Assembly: GCA_963780135.1 (NCBI GenBank)
Contig: CAWAAR010000003.1
Span: 4,464,001 to 4,528,000 of the forward strand
Reading direction: 5' to 3'
Length of the DNA stretch: 64,000 nucleotides
From: Clostridium_AM sp963780135
Lineage (GTDB): Bacteria > Bacillota > Clostridia > Clostridiales > Clostridiaceae
The notes under the pieces were generated by a model. It searched no databases and had not been told where the DNA came from. It saw nothing but the letters and a program-made list of their open reading frames with translations. Both the position numbers and the translations under genes were made by a program. Positions 27,485 through 36,201 of the stretch are shown in pieces. The first letter of the stretch is position 1; every line of letters begins with the position of its first letter.

Positions 27485-28663
27485 TCACTTCCTTTTTTCT
27501 CCCTTTATTAATTTGTATTTGTATAGTAACCATAGGAACGGATCTTCCACTCTATGCGGTCTTAACTTTGTTATTTTATCCATTTCTGGATTACACCCCA
27601 GTGCTGTTACTCCAAAATAAGCATAATCTTTAAAATTAGAACTTAATTGATTAGCAAAATTTTCTCCACCCCAATTTCTCACTAATGCTTCCATAGTTCC
27701 ATTTACATCTTCAAAATCTGATAAATCAAAATATCCTTCCTTTATATGTTTTCCTGAATAATTTATACAGCTAGAAGGATCTATTAAGGATTCTACTGCA
27801 TCTATTTTAGAAAAAGCTACAGCTACAGGTATATCTATTAATTTATCCATTCTTATACCATTAGCTTTCCTTATAAGGTTTCCTGTTCTTGAAAGCAAAT
27901 CTTCTATTTCTGTATTTTGCTCTGGAAGATGAGTGTCTTTTGGAAGATTTTCTCTCACTTTTTCCAGCTGCAAAGGATCAAGAAGAAATATAATTCCTGA
28001 AGAATTATATATGTATCTATTTACAGTTTTCATAGTATCTTCTGAGTCCAAATCTTCACCTGCTGTATCAAAAAAAGCAATAGTAACTACATTGGTTTTT
28101 TTATTGCTTTTTAAAAACTTACCAAAAAAACCTTCTTCCCGAAAGCTTAAGCTATAGATAAGAGGAGTTTTTACAGAAGAATCTGTCTTAGCAGATCGAG
28201 TTACACTTATTATTTCATTTTTCTTAAAAACAGAATTATAAAAATCGTTTCTATATCTTGTTATAGTAGAATCATTCATTGCTTGAAGACTACAGTTAAA
28301 AGCCGACCCTATTTCATTCATTATTTTATCTATAAGCACTGCAATATAATGACTTTTTCCTGCTTCCTTTGCACCTATTACTGCAAATATTAAATCATCG
28401 TAATTTCCTATGGTATAAGGCAGCTCCATATGACAAGTTGGACATACCTTTGTATTTGTAATTTCGCCACATTCATTACAAAACATATGCTCTGGCATTT
28501 CATTTTTTCCATCTTCATTTTTCAACTTAAGAAATAGTCCTTCTTTAGCATTTTTACATTCCTGCATTTCATTTTTACATATAAATTCTACATCATTTAA
28601 GTCATGTTTTGAGAAACAATAGGGACATATATATTCATCTTTCTTTTTAAAATTTAACTTCAT
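27485..28663 (-). CDS. zinc-ribbon P-loop GTPase (cluster GTPase B)
   Basis: 392 residues. Zinc ligands CPYC (14), CNEC (62) and CPTC (74) precede the GTPase domain with G1 GAKEAGKS (97-104), G3 DTAGED, strand GIIFLLDPLQL and G4 SKID. The C-terminal features GVTALGCNPEM and HRVEDPFLWLLYKYK are shared with GTPase A, so the two are paralogues. A GGAG site precedes the ATG. It sits between the long beta-sandwich gene (23 bp) and the long GAP1-like gene (7 bp). The likely role is a nucleotide-switched regulator of the tubulin/VWA machinery; that is inferred from context. Confidence 0.83.
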   Translation of the reverse strand: MKLNFKKKDEYICPYCFSKHDLNDVEFICKNEMQECKNAKEGLFLKLKNEDGKNEMPEHMFCNECGEITNTKVCPTCHMELPYTIGNYDDLIFAVIGAKEAGKSHYIAVLIDKIMNEIGSAFNCSLQAMNDSTITRYRNDFYNSVFKKNEIISVTRSAKTDSSVKTPLIYSLSFREEGFFGKFLKSNKKTNVVTIAFFDTAGEDLDSEDTMKTVNRYIYNSSGIIFLLDPLQLEKVRENLPKDTHLPEQNTEIEDLLSRTGNLIRKANGIRMDKLIDIPVAVAFSKIDAVESLIDPSSCINYSGKHIKEGYFDLSDFEDVNGTMEALVRNWGGENFANQLSSNFKDYAYFGVTALGCNPEMDKITKLRPHRVEDPFLWLLYKYKLIKGEKRK

Positions 28664-28686
28664 TTTACTAATCTCCTCTTACTATT

Positions 28687-29772
28687 TTACTTAAAATGCA
28701 AATTTTCTTTTGAAGGTGATATTATTCTATATAGTTTGCTATTGCTGTCATCTACAAAAAATAGCTTCACATACATATTTTTAGTTAAATTTTCAATAGG
28801 TATCTGGAAACTTATTAAATCATCATTTGTAACTACATCATAATCAATGTTTAATATAGATTCTCCATCTGATTTTTGGATTGGTATGTTTCCAAATTTC
28901 CCAATTAAAACAAGCTGCGGTAAATTTATTTCCTTTTCATCAGTACTTAATACAATTTCTACATTTTTAACCTTACCTAAAATATTTTTTTTCACTTTCA
29001 TTTCATAAAATATTTCTGAGGGTTCTTTATTTGTTACAAGTCTTCTTTGAGCTTTAGAAAAAAAGTTCTTTTCATTACAATTTGCTATAACATAAATGGC
29101 AAAATAGTAATTTCCCTCATTTACTTTATTAATTATGTAGCTTCCTGTTTCACTATTATCTTCTTTTGTGACTACAAGCTGAAATGCAGCTCCATCCTTC
29201 GGTCCCGTTGGAAATTTATCCATTCTATAGCATATTAAAACCTTATCTATTCTCTCATTCCATCCCCATTCTAGCGAAAGCTGACCATATTTTATTTCCG
29301 CTTTTACAAAGGAAACTTCAGGTATATTTGTTTCATCTATAATTTCATTCATTGTCTTGCTTTGCTGAATAACATTTTCATCATCATAAGTTTCAATTTG
29401 AAAATTATGATTTTCAGCTTCTTCAAGCTCAACTTTTATATCCTTATCATTTAACTTTATTTCTTCACTTTGAGACTCTTCATTATTAATTTTCTTATGC
29501 TCAGATTCTAAATTCACTGGACTAGTTTCTTCTTTTTTTTCAATATAAATTTCATCATTACTTTGTTTTTCATCTTTATGCTGCATTTCAGTTATGTACA
29601 TATCATTTTTAGTGATTTCCCATATTTTTTTTCTTATATCCTGTTCTGATAGCAGCGAAAATTTACTTTGAAAATTTTCTATTTCTTCTTTAGAAATGTC
29701 ATCTTTAATTGAAAGTATTATTTCTATTTCCTCAACTAATTCCTGAATTTCTTGCTCTTTTTCGGTTTCCAT
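28687..29772 (-). CDS. beta-sandwich protein with acidic N-terminal region (long form)
   Basis: 361 residues. Residues 1-150 are helical then very acidic and low complexity (Glu/Asp/Asn/Lys-rich), suggesting a flexible linker. The C-terminal 200 residues are beta-rich and resemble fibronectin-III-like folds (LSLEWGWNERIDKVLICYR, GNYYFAIYVIAN). This half is paralogous to the protein at 13694-14341. No enzymatic motif or membrane segment. It lies 23 bp upstream of GTPase B, which mirrors its paralogue and GTPase A, so the beta-sandwich and GTPase probably bind each other. The start is ATG with AGAGGTGA upstream. Confidence 0.65.
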   Translation of the reverse strand: METEKEQEIQELVEEIEIILSIKDDISKEEIENFQSKFSLLSEQDIRKKIWEITKNDMYITEMQHKDEKQSNDEIYIEKKEETSPVNLESEHKKINNEESQSEEIKLNDKDIKVELEEAENHNFQIETYDDENVIQQSKTMNEIIDETNIPEVSFVKAEIKYGQLSLEWGWNERIDKVLICYRMDKFPTGPKDGAAFQLVVTKEDNSETGSYIINKVNEGNYYFAIYVIANCNEKNFFSKAQRRLVTNKEPSEIFYEMKVKKNILGKVKNVEIVLSTDEKEINLPQLVLIGKFGNIPIQKSDGESILNIDYDVVTNDDLISFQIPIENLTKNMYVKLFFVDDSNSKLYRIISPSKENLHFK

Positions 29773-29837
29773 ATTTCATCACCTCTATTTAACTATATAT
29801 AACTATATATAAACGATCTATGTCTAAAAAATATCAC

Positions 29838-31088
29838 TTAAGTTAAACTTACCACTTTATCACTACCTACAACCTTTTTATTTGTTTTTGAACTTATTGG
29901 CTTTAAAGTTACAAACGCATTTTCCATATTGTCACATTTCCAATTAAAAACCATACAGGAATCTAATTTTGGATTATACATATTAACTGCTTCATCTTTA
30001 AGAAACATTTTTAAATTATAAGCCGAATATACAAAAGCAGCCTTTTTTTTGTTCACATCCACATATTTTCTCATATTGATTAGCCCAGATGCCATTCCTG
30101 CTAAATAAAATGATGGATTATATAAGCTATTACGACTGTCCGAAACAACTAATTTAAGATTTGCTCTAAGCTTAGATATAAGTTGTCTTAGAAGACTCAT
30201 CCCTCTTCCTTGAGGAATCTCTACTTCTGTTAATCCCTGGCTTAAATTCTCACATACTTTGCTCCACAACTCTCTATTAGATTCTTTATCAATTTCTAAA
30301 CAATCTCCTAAAGTAATTGATTCTAAATATCTTAGATCATGAAAAACATTGCAATCCTTAATCAAATCACAAAAATCTATTATAATAGGTTTGTTTTCAG
30401 TTATTATAATATTGTCTCCTTGAAAATCTCCATGGGCATAAGAAGTAAGACAAATTACCTTTAAACCATTCCAAACATTTCTGCTGTTAAAATAATAATA
30501 AGGATTAGGCAGCATAACATCTGTTCCATCTAAAGATATCCATTTTGTATATTTATCTACTCCTATGTCTTCAAATGCTTTCACATATTTGTTATCCATG
30601 TATCTATAAGAAAGTTCATTTTTAACTATGTCACTAGGAGACATATATTTTTTTACATGTTCTTTATTCCAAGTGAACAGGAACTTAGTTATCTTAGATA
30701 CTATATTATCCTTAAGTTCATCTTCATTGATTACTTTATCTAGAAAGGTTTCACTTTTATATATATCATCGCCAGCTAAATCATATAAATTCACATATAA
30801 AGTAGATTCACTTTTGCTTTGTATTTCATAACTAGTTATAAGTTTAGCAATATACTTATGCATGTTATTCTCCAAAGCCAATTTATACGCTTTATGAAAT
30901 ACTTCTGCTTCATTACTGCTAGTTATTTTTAAAATTCCAACTTTATTATCAGCACCATATTCCACCATGTATACTCCTGCTCCAGATCTTCCACCATTGA
31001 ATTTTTTAAGTACTTCCACAGGAGCTATTTTATCTTTAATTTCTTCACTGGTTTTATTTATTTCATTCAGTACATCTATAACATTCAT
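29838..31088 (-). CDS. APH/choline-kinase-like protein, first gene of the GTPase/tubulin operon
   Basis: 416 residues from the preferred start. An N-terminal glycine-rich stretch GGRSGAGVYMVEY followed by GILKITS resembles a nucleotide-binding loop and lysine strand. The catalytic-loop motif is AHGDFQGDNIII, and PIIIDFCD provides the metal-binding Asp equivalent. These are the hallmarks of aminoglycoside phosphotransferase/choline kinase folds, and match the kinase-like TCAD9 type reported beside conflict-system GTPases. The substrate is unknown; a protein partner is as likely as a small molecule. The frame opens at 31190, but GGGTGG precedes ATG 31088. It follows a good promoter and heads the operon. 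Confidence 0.75.
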   Translation of the reverse strand: MNVIDVLNEINKTSEEIKDKIAPVEVLKKFNGGRSGAGVYMVEYGADNKVGILKITSSNEAEVFHKAYKLALENNMHKYIAKLITSYEIQSKSESTLYVNLYDLAGDDIYKSETFLDKVINEDELKDNIVSKITKFLFTWNKEHVKKYMSPSDIVKNELSYRYMDNKYVKAFEDIGVDKYTKWISLDGTDVMLPNPYYYFNSRNVWNGLKVICLTSYAHGDFQGDNIIITENKPIIIDFCDLIKDCNVFHDLRYLESITLGDCLEIDKESNRELWSKVCENLSQGLTEVEIPQGRGMSLLRQLISKLRANLKLVVSDSRNSLYNPSFYLAGMASGLINMRKYVDVNKKKAAFVYSAYNLKMFLKDEAVNMYNPKLDSCMVFNWKCDNMENAFVTLKPISSKTNKKVVGSDKVVSLT

Positions 31089-31146
31089 ATTCAAATCCAC
31101 CCTACAAATATTTATAAAATTTTTTCCAAAAAATTTCACTTTACAC

Positions 31147-31175
31147 ATTATATTATAATTGCTAAGAATAAACAA
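31147..31175 (-). promoter_or_regulatory. probable promoter of the GTPase/tubulin operon
   Basis: Minus strand: TTGTTT (31175-31170), 17-bp spacer, TATAAT (31152-31147), leaving a leader of about 50 bases before the kinase-like gene. The whole 31089-31455 gap is AT-rich and holds no other gene; no operator was recognised. As this is the only strong promoter seen, the operon of about 20.7 kb may depend on it. Confidence 0.65.
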
Positions 31176-31389
31176 ATTATTAATAAACAATGAACATATT
31201 ATTAAAACGTAATTATTAATATAATAAGAGGTATTTAAAACTATTTGATAGATTGATTTAAAATTTCCTTACCTATACTATATCATCATTATGTGGCAGA
31301 CTTATTACTAAATTCTTAAAAAAATCTTAATTTTAATTCATAATTTCTATTTTTTTGCGTATCGAATAAATTACAGCATAGTATAAGAA

Positions 31390-31444
31390 CTATATAAATT
31401 TCATTTGCTACTAACTTAGTTATTTAGAAATGAAATTTATATAG
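31390..31444 (-). other. long inverted repeat in the intergenic region
   Basis: Arms CTATATAAATTTCATTT and AAATGAAATTTATATAG (17 bp, perfect) with a 21-base loop. It lies between the 3' end of the GGDEF gene and the promoter of the kinase-like gene. There is no T-tract, so it may be an operator or a transcription barrier rather than a terminator. Confidence 0.6.
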
Positions 31445-31455
31445 CTCATAGTATA

Positions 31456-31487
31456 ACATTAAAATACTTTTTAAAAGTATTTTAATG
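31456..31487 (-). terminator. terminator overlapping the end of the GGDEF gene
   Basis: AT-rich palindrome CATTAAAATACTTTTTAAAAGTATTTTAATG at the stop codon of the chemosensory operon. AT-only stem and no clean T-run make termination efficiency uncertain, but together with the next inverted repeat it separates the two operons. Confidence 0.5.
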
Positions 31488-32855
31488 TCGATGCACATGT
31501 TTATTTTTCTTATCTTCATACATTAGTTTATCTGCCTTTTCCATTAATTCATTAATATTTATTGGATTTTCTGCATTAAAAGATGCAGCCCCTACACTCA
31601 TAGATATGTCAAAAGAATATCCATTATTTTCATTAAATTCTTTTTGTTTTTCTAAAAGCTTATCTATAAGTTTTTTAACATCACTTTCACGTGCTTCTAT
31701 GGCTAAAACTGCAAATTCATCTCCTCCTATTCTTGCCACAACATCATTTTCACTAAAAGTCTGTTTTAAAATAGTCGAAGCGCCTACTATCGCACGATCT
31801 CCATAATTGTGAGACAATTTGTCATTAATATTTTTCATACCATCAATATCAATAAAAAATAAGGTCATACCTTTTTTATTAAGCTTTGCAGCCTTAATTT
31901 TATGTTCAACTAAATTTAAAAAACCTCTTCTATTATATAATTCTGTAAGTTCATCTGTAAGAGATTGAATTTTAAATTGCTCACGTAAACATACTTCTTC
32001 AGTTACATCCCTAATAGATAAAAGATAAGCTTCTTTACCTTCCCAGTCTGTTTCTGAAATACACATGCTTGCAATAATTTCGCCTCCATCTGGATAACTT
32101 ATTGTAAGCTCTTTGTTACTATCTTCTATTTCCTCAAAATTTAAAATATCCAATATTAATTCCTTATAATTTTCGCCAAATAGTTTTTTTGATGCTGGAT
32201 TTAAATAAAGTATCTCTTTATTATAATTAATTACCACTAAAGCATTTTTACTACTCTCAAGAATTGCTCTATAATTTTTTTCAAGTTTTCTTATAGTTTT
32301 AAATGCTTTTTTAAGTTTATTATTTGTATCCTCTAGTTCCTTAGTCTTTTGTACAGCGTTCTCAAATGTAGAAAGCAGTAGGTCTATTATTTGTATTCTC
32401 TCTGAATTAATAAAATATTTTTCCCCTTCAAAAAATACTTCAATGCCAATTTCACTTACTTTATTTTTTCTAAGTTCCATATTAATTAGCATATGTTGAA
32501 TTCTTGAAATAAGAAACTCCTCTTCATATGGTTTTGTTATAAAATTATCTGCTTTAACTCTAAGACCTTTTATAACATCGATAGGATCTGAAAGTGATGT
32601 AAGTAAAATTACTGGAATCTCCTTTAATTTGTCGTCTGATTTTATTTTTTCACACAACTCATATCCATCCATTCCAGGCATAAGAATATCAGTTACTACT
32701 AAGTCGGGTATAAATTTATCAATACATTCTAAAGCTTCGATACCATTCTTTGCAATTTTTACTTTATAATTCTCTTTTTCAAGAATAAGCCTAAGTTGTT
32801 CTGCTTGTGTTAAACTATCCTCAACAACTAAAATTTCTACATTTTTATTCATCAC
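31482..32855 (-). CDS. response regulator with PAS and diguanylate cyclase (WspR-like output)
   Basis: 457 residues: receiver (1-120; acidic pair VVEDS, phospho-acceptor Asp in VTDILMPGMDG, Lys in ITKPYE), linker helix, PAS domain (about 195-285), coiled-coil joint and C-terminal GGDEF domain (about 300-450). The active site RIGGDEFAV is intact, so it should convert two GTP to cyclic di-GMP when phosphorylated. An RxxD inhibitory site is not evident before it. It is last in the chemosensory operon at 31.5-40.2 kb, in the position of WspR. The GTG start (32855) follows AAGGAGG; the ATG directly after it is an alternative. Confidence 0.92.
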   Translation of the reverse strand: MMNKNVEILVVEDSLTQAEQLRLILEKENYKVKIAKNGIEALECIDKFIPDLVVTDILMPGMDGYELCEKIKSDDKLKEIPVILLTSLSDPIDVIKGLRVKADNFITKPYEEEFLISRIQHMLINMELRKNKVSEIGIEVFFEGEKYFINSERIQIIDLLLSTFENAVQKTKELEDTNNKLKKAFKTIRKLEKNYRAILESSKNALVVINYNKEILYLNPASKKLFGENYKELILDILNFEEIEDSNKELTISYPDGGEIIASMCISETDWEGKEAYLLSIRDVTEEVCLREQFKIQSLTDELTELYNRRGFLNLVEHKIKAAKLNKKGMTLFFIDIDGMKNINDKLSHNYGDRAIVGASTILKQTFSENDVVARIGGDEFAVLAIEARESDVKKLIDKLLEKQKEFNENNGYSFDISMSVGAASFNAENPININELMEKADKLMYEDKKNKHVHRH

Positions 32856-32875
32856 CAGATTTATCCTCCTTCTAT

Positions 32876-33907
32876 TTAGTCTAGTATTTTTTTTAATAAT
32901 TCTACAATTTTCTCAGGTGAAAGAATGTATGTTTCCGCACCAATCTTTACAGCTTCTCCAGGCATACCGTAAACCACAGAACTTTCTTTGTCCTGCACTA
33001 TAGTAAGTGCTCCTTTATCTTTTAACAACTTTAATTCTTCAGCTCCATCTTTTCCCATCCCTGTGAGAAGAATTCCCATAACATCTTTTCCATAATAATT
33101 TGCAGCAGATCTAAATAAATGAGAAACTGAAGGCTTTAGTCCATTTTCTTTCTCTGCATTACTCAAGAAAATTTTGTTATTAGGTTTGATTTCCATATGA
33201 AATCCATCTGGTGCAAAATAGATATGACCTGGCAATGCTTTTTCTCCCTGTTCAGCTATATGTATAGGATATTTTGTAACTTTAGAAAGCCAATCTATAA
33301 GACCATTTATAAATCCAGGTACTATATGTTGTACAACAAGTATAGGAATTTTAATGTTTTCAGGTAGCTTTGAAAATATAGTTTGCAGCACAGGAGGTCC
33401 TCCTGTAGATACCCCTATAACTACTAATTTTACATTTCTAAAAGTATTTTTAAATTGACTAGAAAATTTGGGCTTAACTCTATTATAATTTGCTTTACGT
33501 TTCACTACCTTTATTTCTGACATTAATTTAACCATTTCAATAACATTTTGTGATATTTCTTCAAAATTATCACTTTTTATTCCCAAAGGCTTTTCTATAA
33601 CCGAAACCGCTCCTGCCTCCATAGCCTGAAAAGTTTTATTTATATTTTCACTATTAGATAGTCCTGTTATTACTATAATAGGTACAGGATTTATTTCCAT
33701 TATTCTCTTAATTGCTTCAAATCCGCCCATTCCTGGCATAATTATATCCATAGTTATAATGTCAGGTTTATTTTTATCTATAAATCTAATTGCACTTTCC
33801 CCACTACTAACTACACCTATTACTTTTATATCTTTATCAGAATTTAGCATGTCCGCTATTAATTGTTGGATAATAAGTGAATCATCAACTACAAGTACTT
33901 TAATCAT
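32876..33907 (-). CDS. cheB: chemotaxis-type methylesterase CheB
   Basis: 343 residues: receiver (1-120; VVDDS, MDIIMPGMGG, Lys in VIEKPLG), linker, and CheB methylesterase domain (about 160-343). The catalytic Ser (IGVSTGGP), His (VVQHIVPGF) and Asp (GMGKDGAEE) are all present. It removes methyl groups from receptor glutamates or deamidates glutamines when phosphorylated by the cognate CheA. It is 20 bp upstream of the GGDEF gene and just after the CheA-REC gene, so it acts with this receptor set (WspF-like position). Confidence 0.95.
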   Translation of the reverse strand: MIKVLVVDDSLIIQQLIADMLNSDKDIKVIGVVSSGESAIRFIDKNKPDIITMDIIMPGMGGFEAIKRIMEINPVPIIVITGLSNSENINKTFQAMEAGAVSVIEKPLGIKSDNFEEISQNVIEMVKLMSEIKVVKRKANYNRVKPKFSSQFKNTFRNVKLVVIGVSTGGPPVLQTIFSKLPENIKIPILVVQHIVPGFINGLIDWLSKVTKYPIHIAEQGEKALPGHIYFAPDGFHMEIKPNNKIFLSNAEKENGLKPSVSHLFRSAANYYGKDVMGILLTGMGKDGAEELKLLKDKGALTIVQDKESSVVYGMPGEAVKIGAETYILSPEKIVELLKKILD

Positions 33908-33976
33908 TTTTTATCTCCTGTTTCTATACAAAGCTTTATTATTCACTAATTGATACTTATTTAAGTTAAACATCTT

Positions 33977-36184
33977 TTATATTAACCTTTTTATAGTCTC
34001 CAATAAACTACTTTGCTTAAAATCGCTTTTTACAATATAAGCACTGGCTCCAACGTCTATCCCCATTTCCTTATCCTCCTTTGATTCCAGTGAAGTTACT
34101 AGTATAACAGGCATGTCTAACATCTCATTATCACCTCTAATTTTCCTAGTTAATTCAAATCCATCCATCACAGGCATTTCCACATCTGTTACTACAAGAT
34201 TAAACTTTTCAGTTTTTAATAATTTCCACCCTTGAAGACCATCTACTGCAGTTTTTACTATGTATCCGTAATTTTCTAAAATATTTTTTAAAAGAGTCCT
34301 AGATGTAATTGAATCATCTACTACAATTATAGATTTTTTTTCAACTTTCTTTTCTTGTTTGGTTATTTGAACTTTTAAATGATTGCCTTTTTGTTTAAGA
34401 GAAGATTTTATTAAATCCTGAACATCTAATATAGGAACTACCTTTCCAGAACCTAAAATAGTTGCTCCTGAAATATTTTTAACTCTTTTCAGTTGTTTAT
34501 TAAACCTTTTTACAAGTACCTCCTGTTCTGCTATTATTTCATCAACTTTTAAAGCTATTCTTTGCCCCATAAAATTAATTATTAAAATCGGAATAATATC
34601 ACTAGAAAGCTTTTCTGTTTTCTTATCTTGAATTTCTAATATATCTTTAAGATTGAAAACAGGAATAATGCACCCTTCTGATATTATCACAGGCCTATCT
34701 TCTATTACTTCTATTTTATCCTTTTTAATTCTAATAACTTTTTCTACCTTACCTGTTGGTATAACAAAATCTTGCTTTGATACCTTTACAATTATTCCTC
34801 TATTTGTAGAAATAGTTATTGGAAGTATTATATTAAATGTAGTTCCCTTTCCAATTTCAGTTTCTATATTTATAGTACCCTCAAGATTTTGTACTTTTTC
34901 ATGTACAATAGCAAGTCCTAATCCCCTTCCTGATATATCCGTAATTATATCACTAGTAGAAATTCCCGATTTAAAAATGAGCTTCTTTGCATTTTCAGCA
35001 TCAATATTTTTAGTTTCTGATTGTGTTAAAATATGATTTTTAAGAGCTTTTTCTTTAACTTTATTAATATTAATCCCTGCACCATCATCTGAAATCTGAA
35101 TTTTCACCTTATCACTGCTTATTTGTGTAATGTTTAATCTTATGGTTCCTCTTGGTTTTTTTTTCAATTTTTCTCTTTCTAGTGGTTTTTCTATACCATG
35201 ATCTATACAGTTTCTAATTATATGCATAAATGAATCTTTAATTTCTTCAAGAATACGCCTATCAATTTCTATTTTTGTTCCTTCACTTACAAATTGTATT
35301 TCCTTATCCATTTTCCTAGATAGATCCCTTATCATCTTAGGAAACATCTCTAATATATAAGAAAAGGGGAGTAGCATTATATCTTTTATGTTTTCCATAA
35401 ATTTATCCATCATAGTTTCTATAATGCTTTCATCATTTTGAGATGATTTCATCAAATTGTCTATACTGTCTTCCAGCATTTTTATATAGTTATAATCCTT
35501 TTCTTTTTTCCACAAATTTAGTAATTCTTTAATAGCTCTAACTTCTTTTGCCCTTTCATTAGCTGAAAGCTTTACATAAAGCATTTCTTCTCCTTGAATC
35601 AATAAAGAATCTAATTTATCTTTAGAAACTCTAATAACATCAGGAAGTTTGTCTTCAAAATTTTTTACAGGTTTGTCACTTTCTTCTTTTAAACTTACCT
35701 CTACTTTAGGCTTAATAGATGATTCAATTTTTGTTTCTATATCTTTTTTTATTGCTATATTATCTTTTTTTAGTAAATTCTTTTCTAAGGGTTTTATTAA
35801 TTTTATTTTTTCTATTTTCCTAATTATTTTAGAAATATCTTTATTATAATTATGCAAAGAAATAATTTCTTCCATAATATCCACAGCTTCATTAAATACA
35901 TCAAACATTTCTTCATTTAAAGTTAATATTTCTTTTTTTACATCAGAAAATATACTTTCAATTTCATGACATATGGTTTCAATTTCTTCAATATTTACTG
36001 CTCTTGCTGCACCCTTTAAACTATGAAACTCCCTGTGTATGGTTTCAATAATTGATTTTTTCCCCTTATCCGTGGATTTTTCTAATTCTACTAGAGATAA
36101 TGAAATGGTCCTTAAATGATCATGAGCCTCTACTTTAAAGGTAGAAAGAAGCTTTTCTAAAAATTCAGCATCATTTGTATTCAT
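33977..36184 (-). CDS. cheA: hybrid CheA histidine kinase with C-terminal receiver
   Basis: 735 residues. The HPt domain (His in REFHSLKGAARA, about residue 50) is followed by a short linker with no obvious P2 domain, a dimerisation helix pair, HATPase (N box HIIRNCIDHGIE; G1 DDGAGI; G2 GRGLGLA), a CheW-like regulatory domain (about 470-600) and a C-terminal receiver (VVDDS, VTDVEMPVMDG, conserved Lys in IVKSDFKQ). The CheA-REC fusion is the WspE/FrzE pattern. It should phosphorylate the CheB and the GGDEF regulator encoded next to it. The ATG at 36190 overlaps the ribosome site, so ATG at 36184 is preferred. Confidence 0.94.
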   Translation of the reverse strand: MNTNDAEFLEKLLSTFKVEAHDHLRTISLSLVELEKSTDKGKKSIIETIHREFHSLKGAARAVNIEEIETICHEIESIFSDVKKEILTLNEEMFDVFNEAVDIMEEIISLHNYNKDISKIIRKIEKIKLIKPLEKNLLKKDNIAIKKDIETKIESSIKPKVEVSLKEESDKPVKNFEDKLPDVIRVSKDKLDSLLIQGEEMLYVKLSANERAKEVRAIKELLNLWKKEKDYNYIKMLEDSIDNLMKSSQNDESIIETMMDKFMENIKDIMLLPFSYILEMFPKMIRDLSRKMDKEIQFVSEGTKIEIDRRILEEIKDSFMHIIRNCIDHGIEKPLEREKLKKKPRGTIRLNITQISSDKVKIQISDDGAGININKVKEKALKNHILTQSETKNIDAENAKKLIFKSGISTSDIITDISGRGLGLAIVHEKVQNLEGTINIETEIGKGTTFNIILPITISTNRGIIVKVSKQDFVIPTGKVEKVIRIKKDKIEVIEDRPVIISEGCIIPVFNLKDILEIQDKKTEKLSSDIIPILIINFMGQRIALKVDEIIAEQEVLVKRFNKQLKRVKNISGATILGSGKVVPILDVQDLIKSSLKQKGNHLKVQITKQEKKVEKKSIIVVDDSITSRTLLKNILENYGYIVKTAVDGLQGWKLLKTEKFNLVVTDVEMPVMDGFELTRKIRGDNEMLDMPVILVTSLESKEDKEMGIDVGASAYIVKSDFKQSSLLETIKRLI

Positions 36185-36201
36185 TTTCATCCTCTCTTTC
36201 C

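Noticed and set aside
34653..35036. Plus-strand 127-codon frame opposite the CheA gene
   Set aside because: It lies inside conserved CheA coding sequence (kinase domain) and has no ribosome site.
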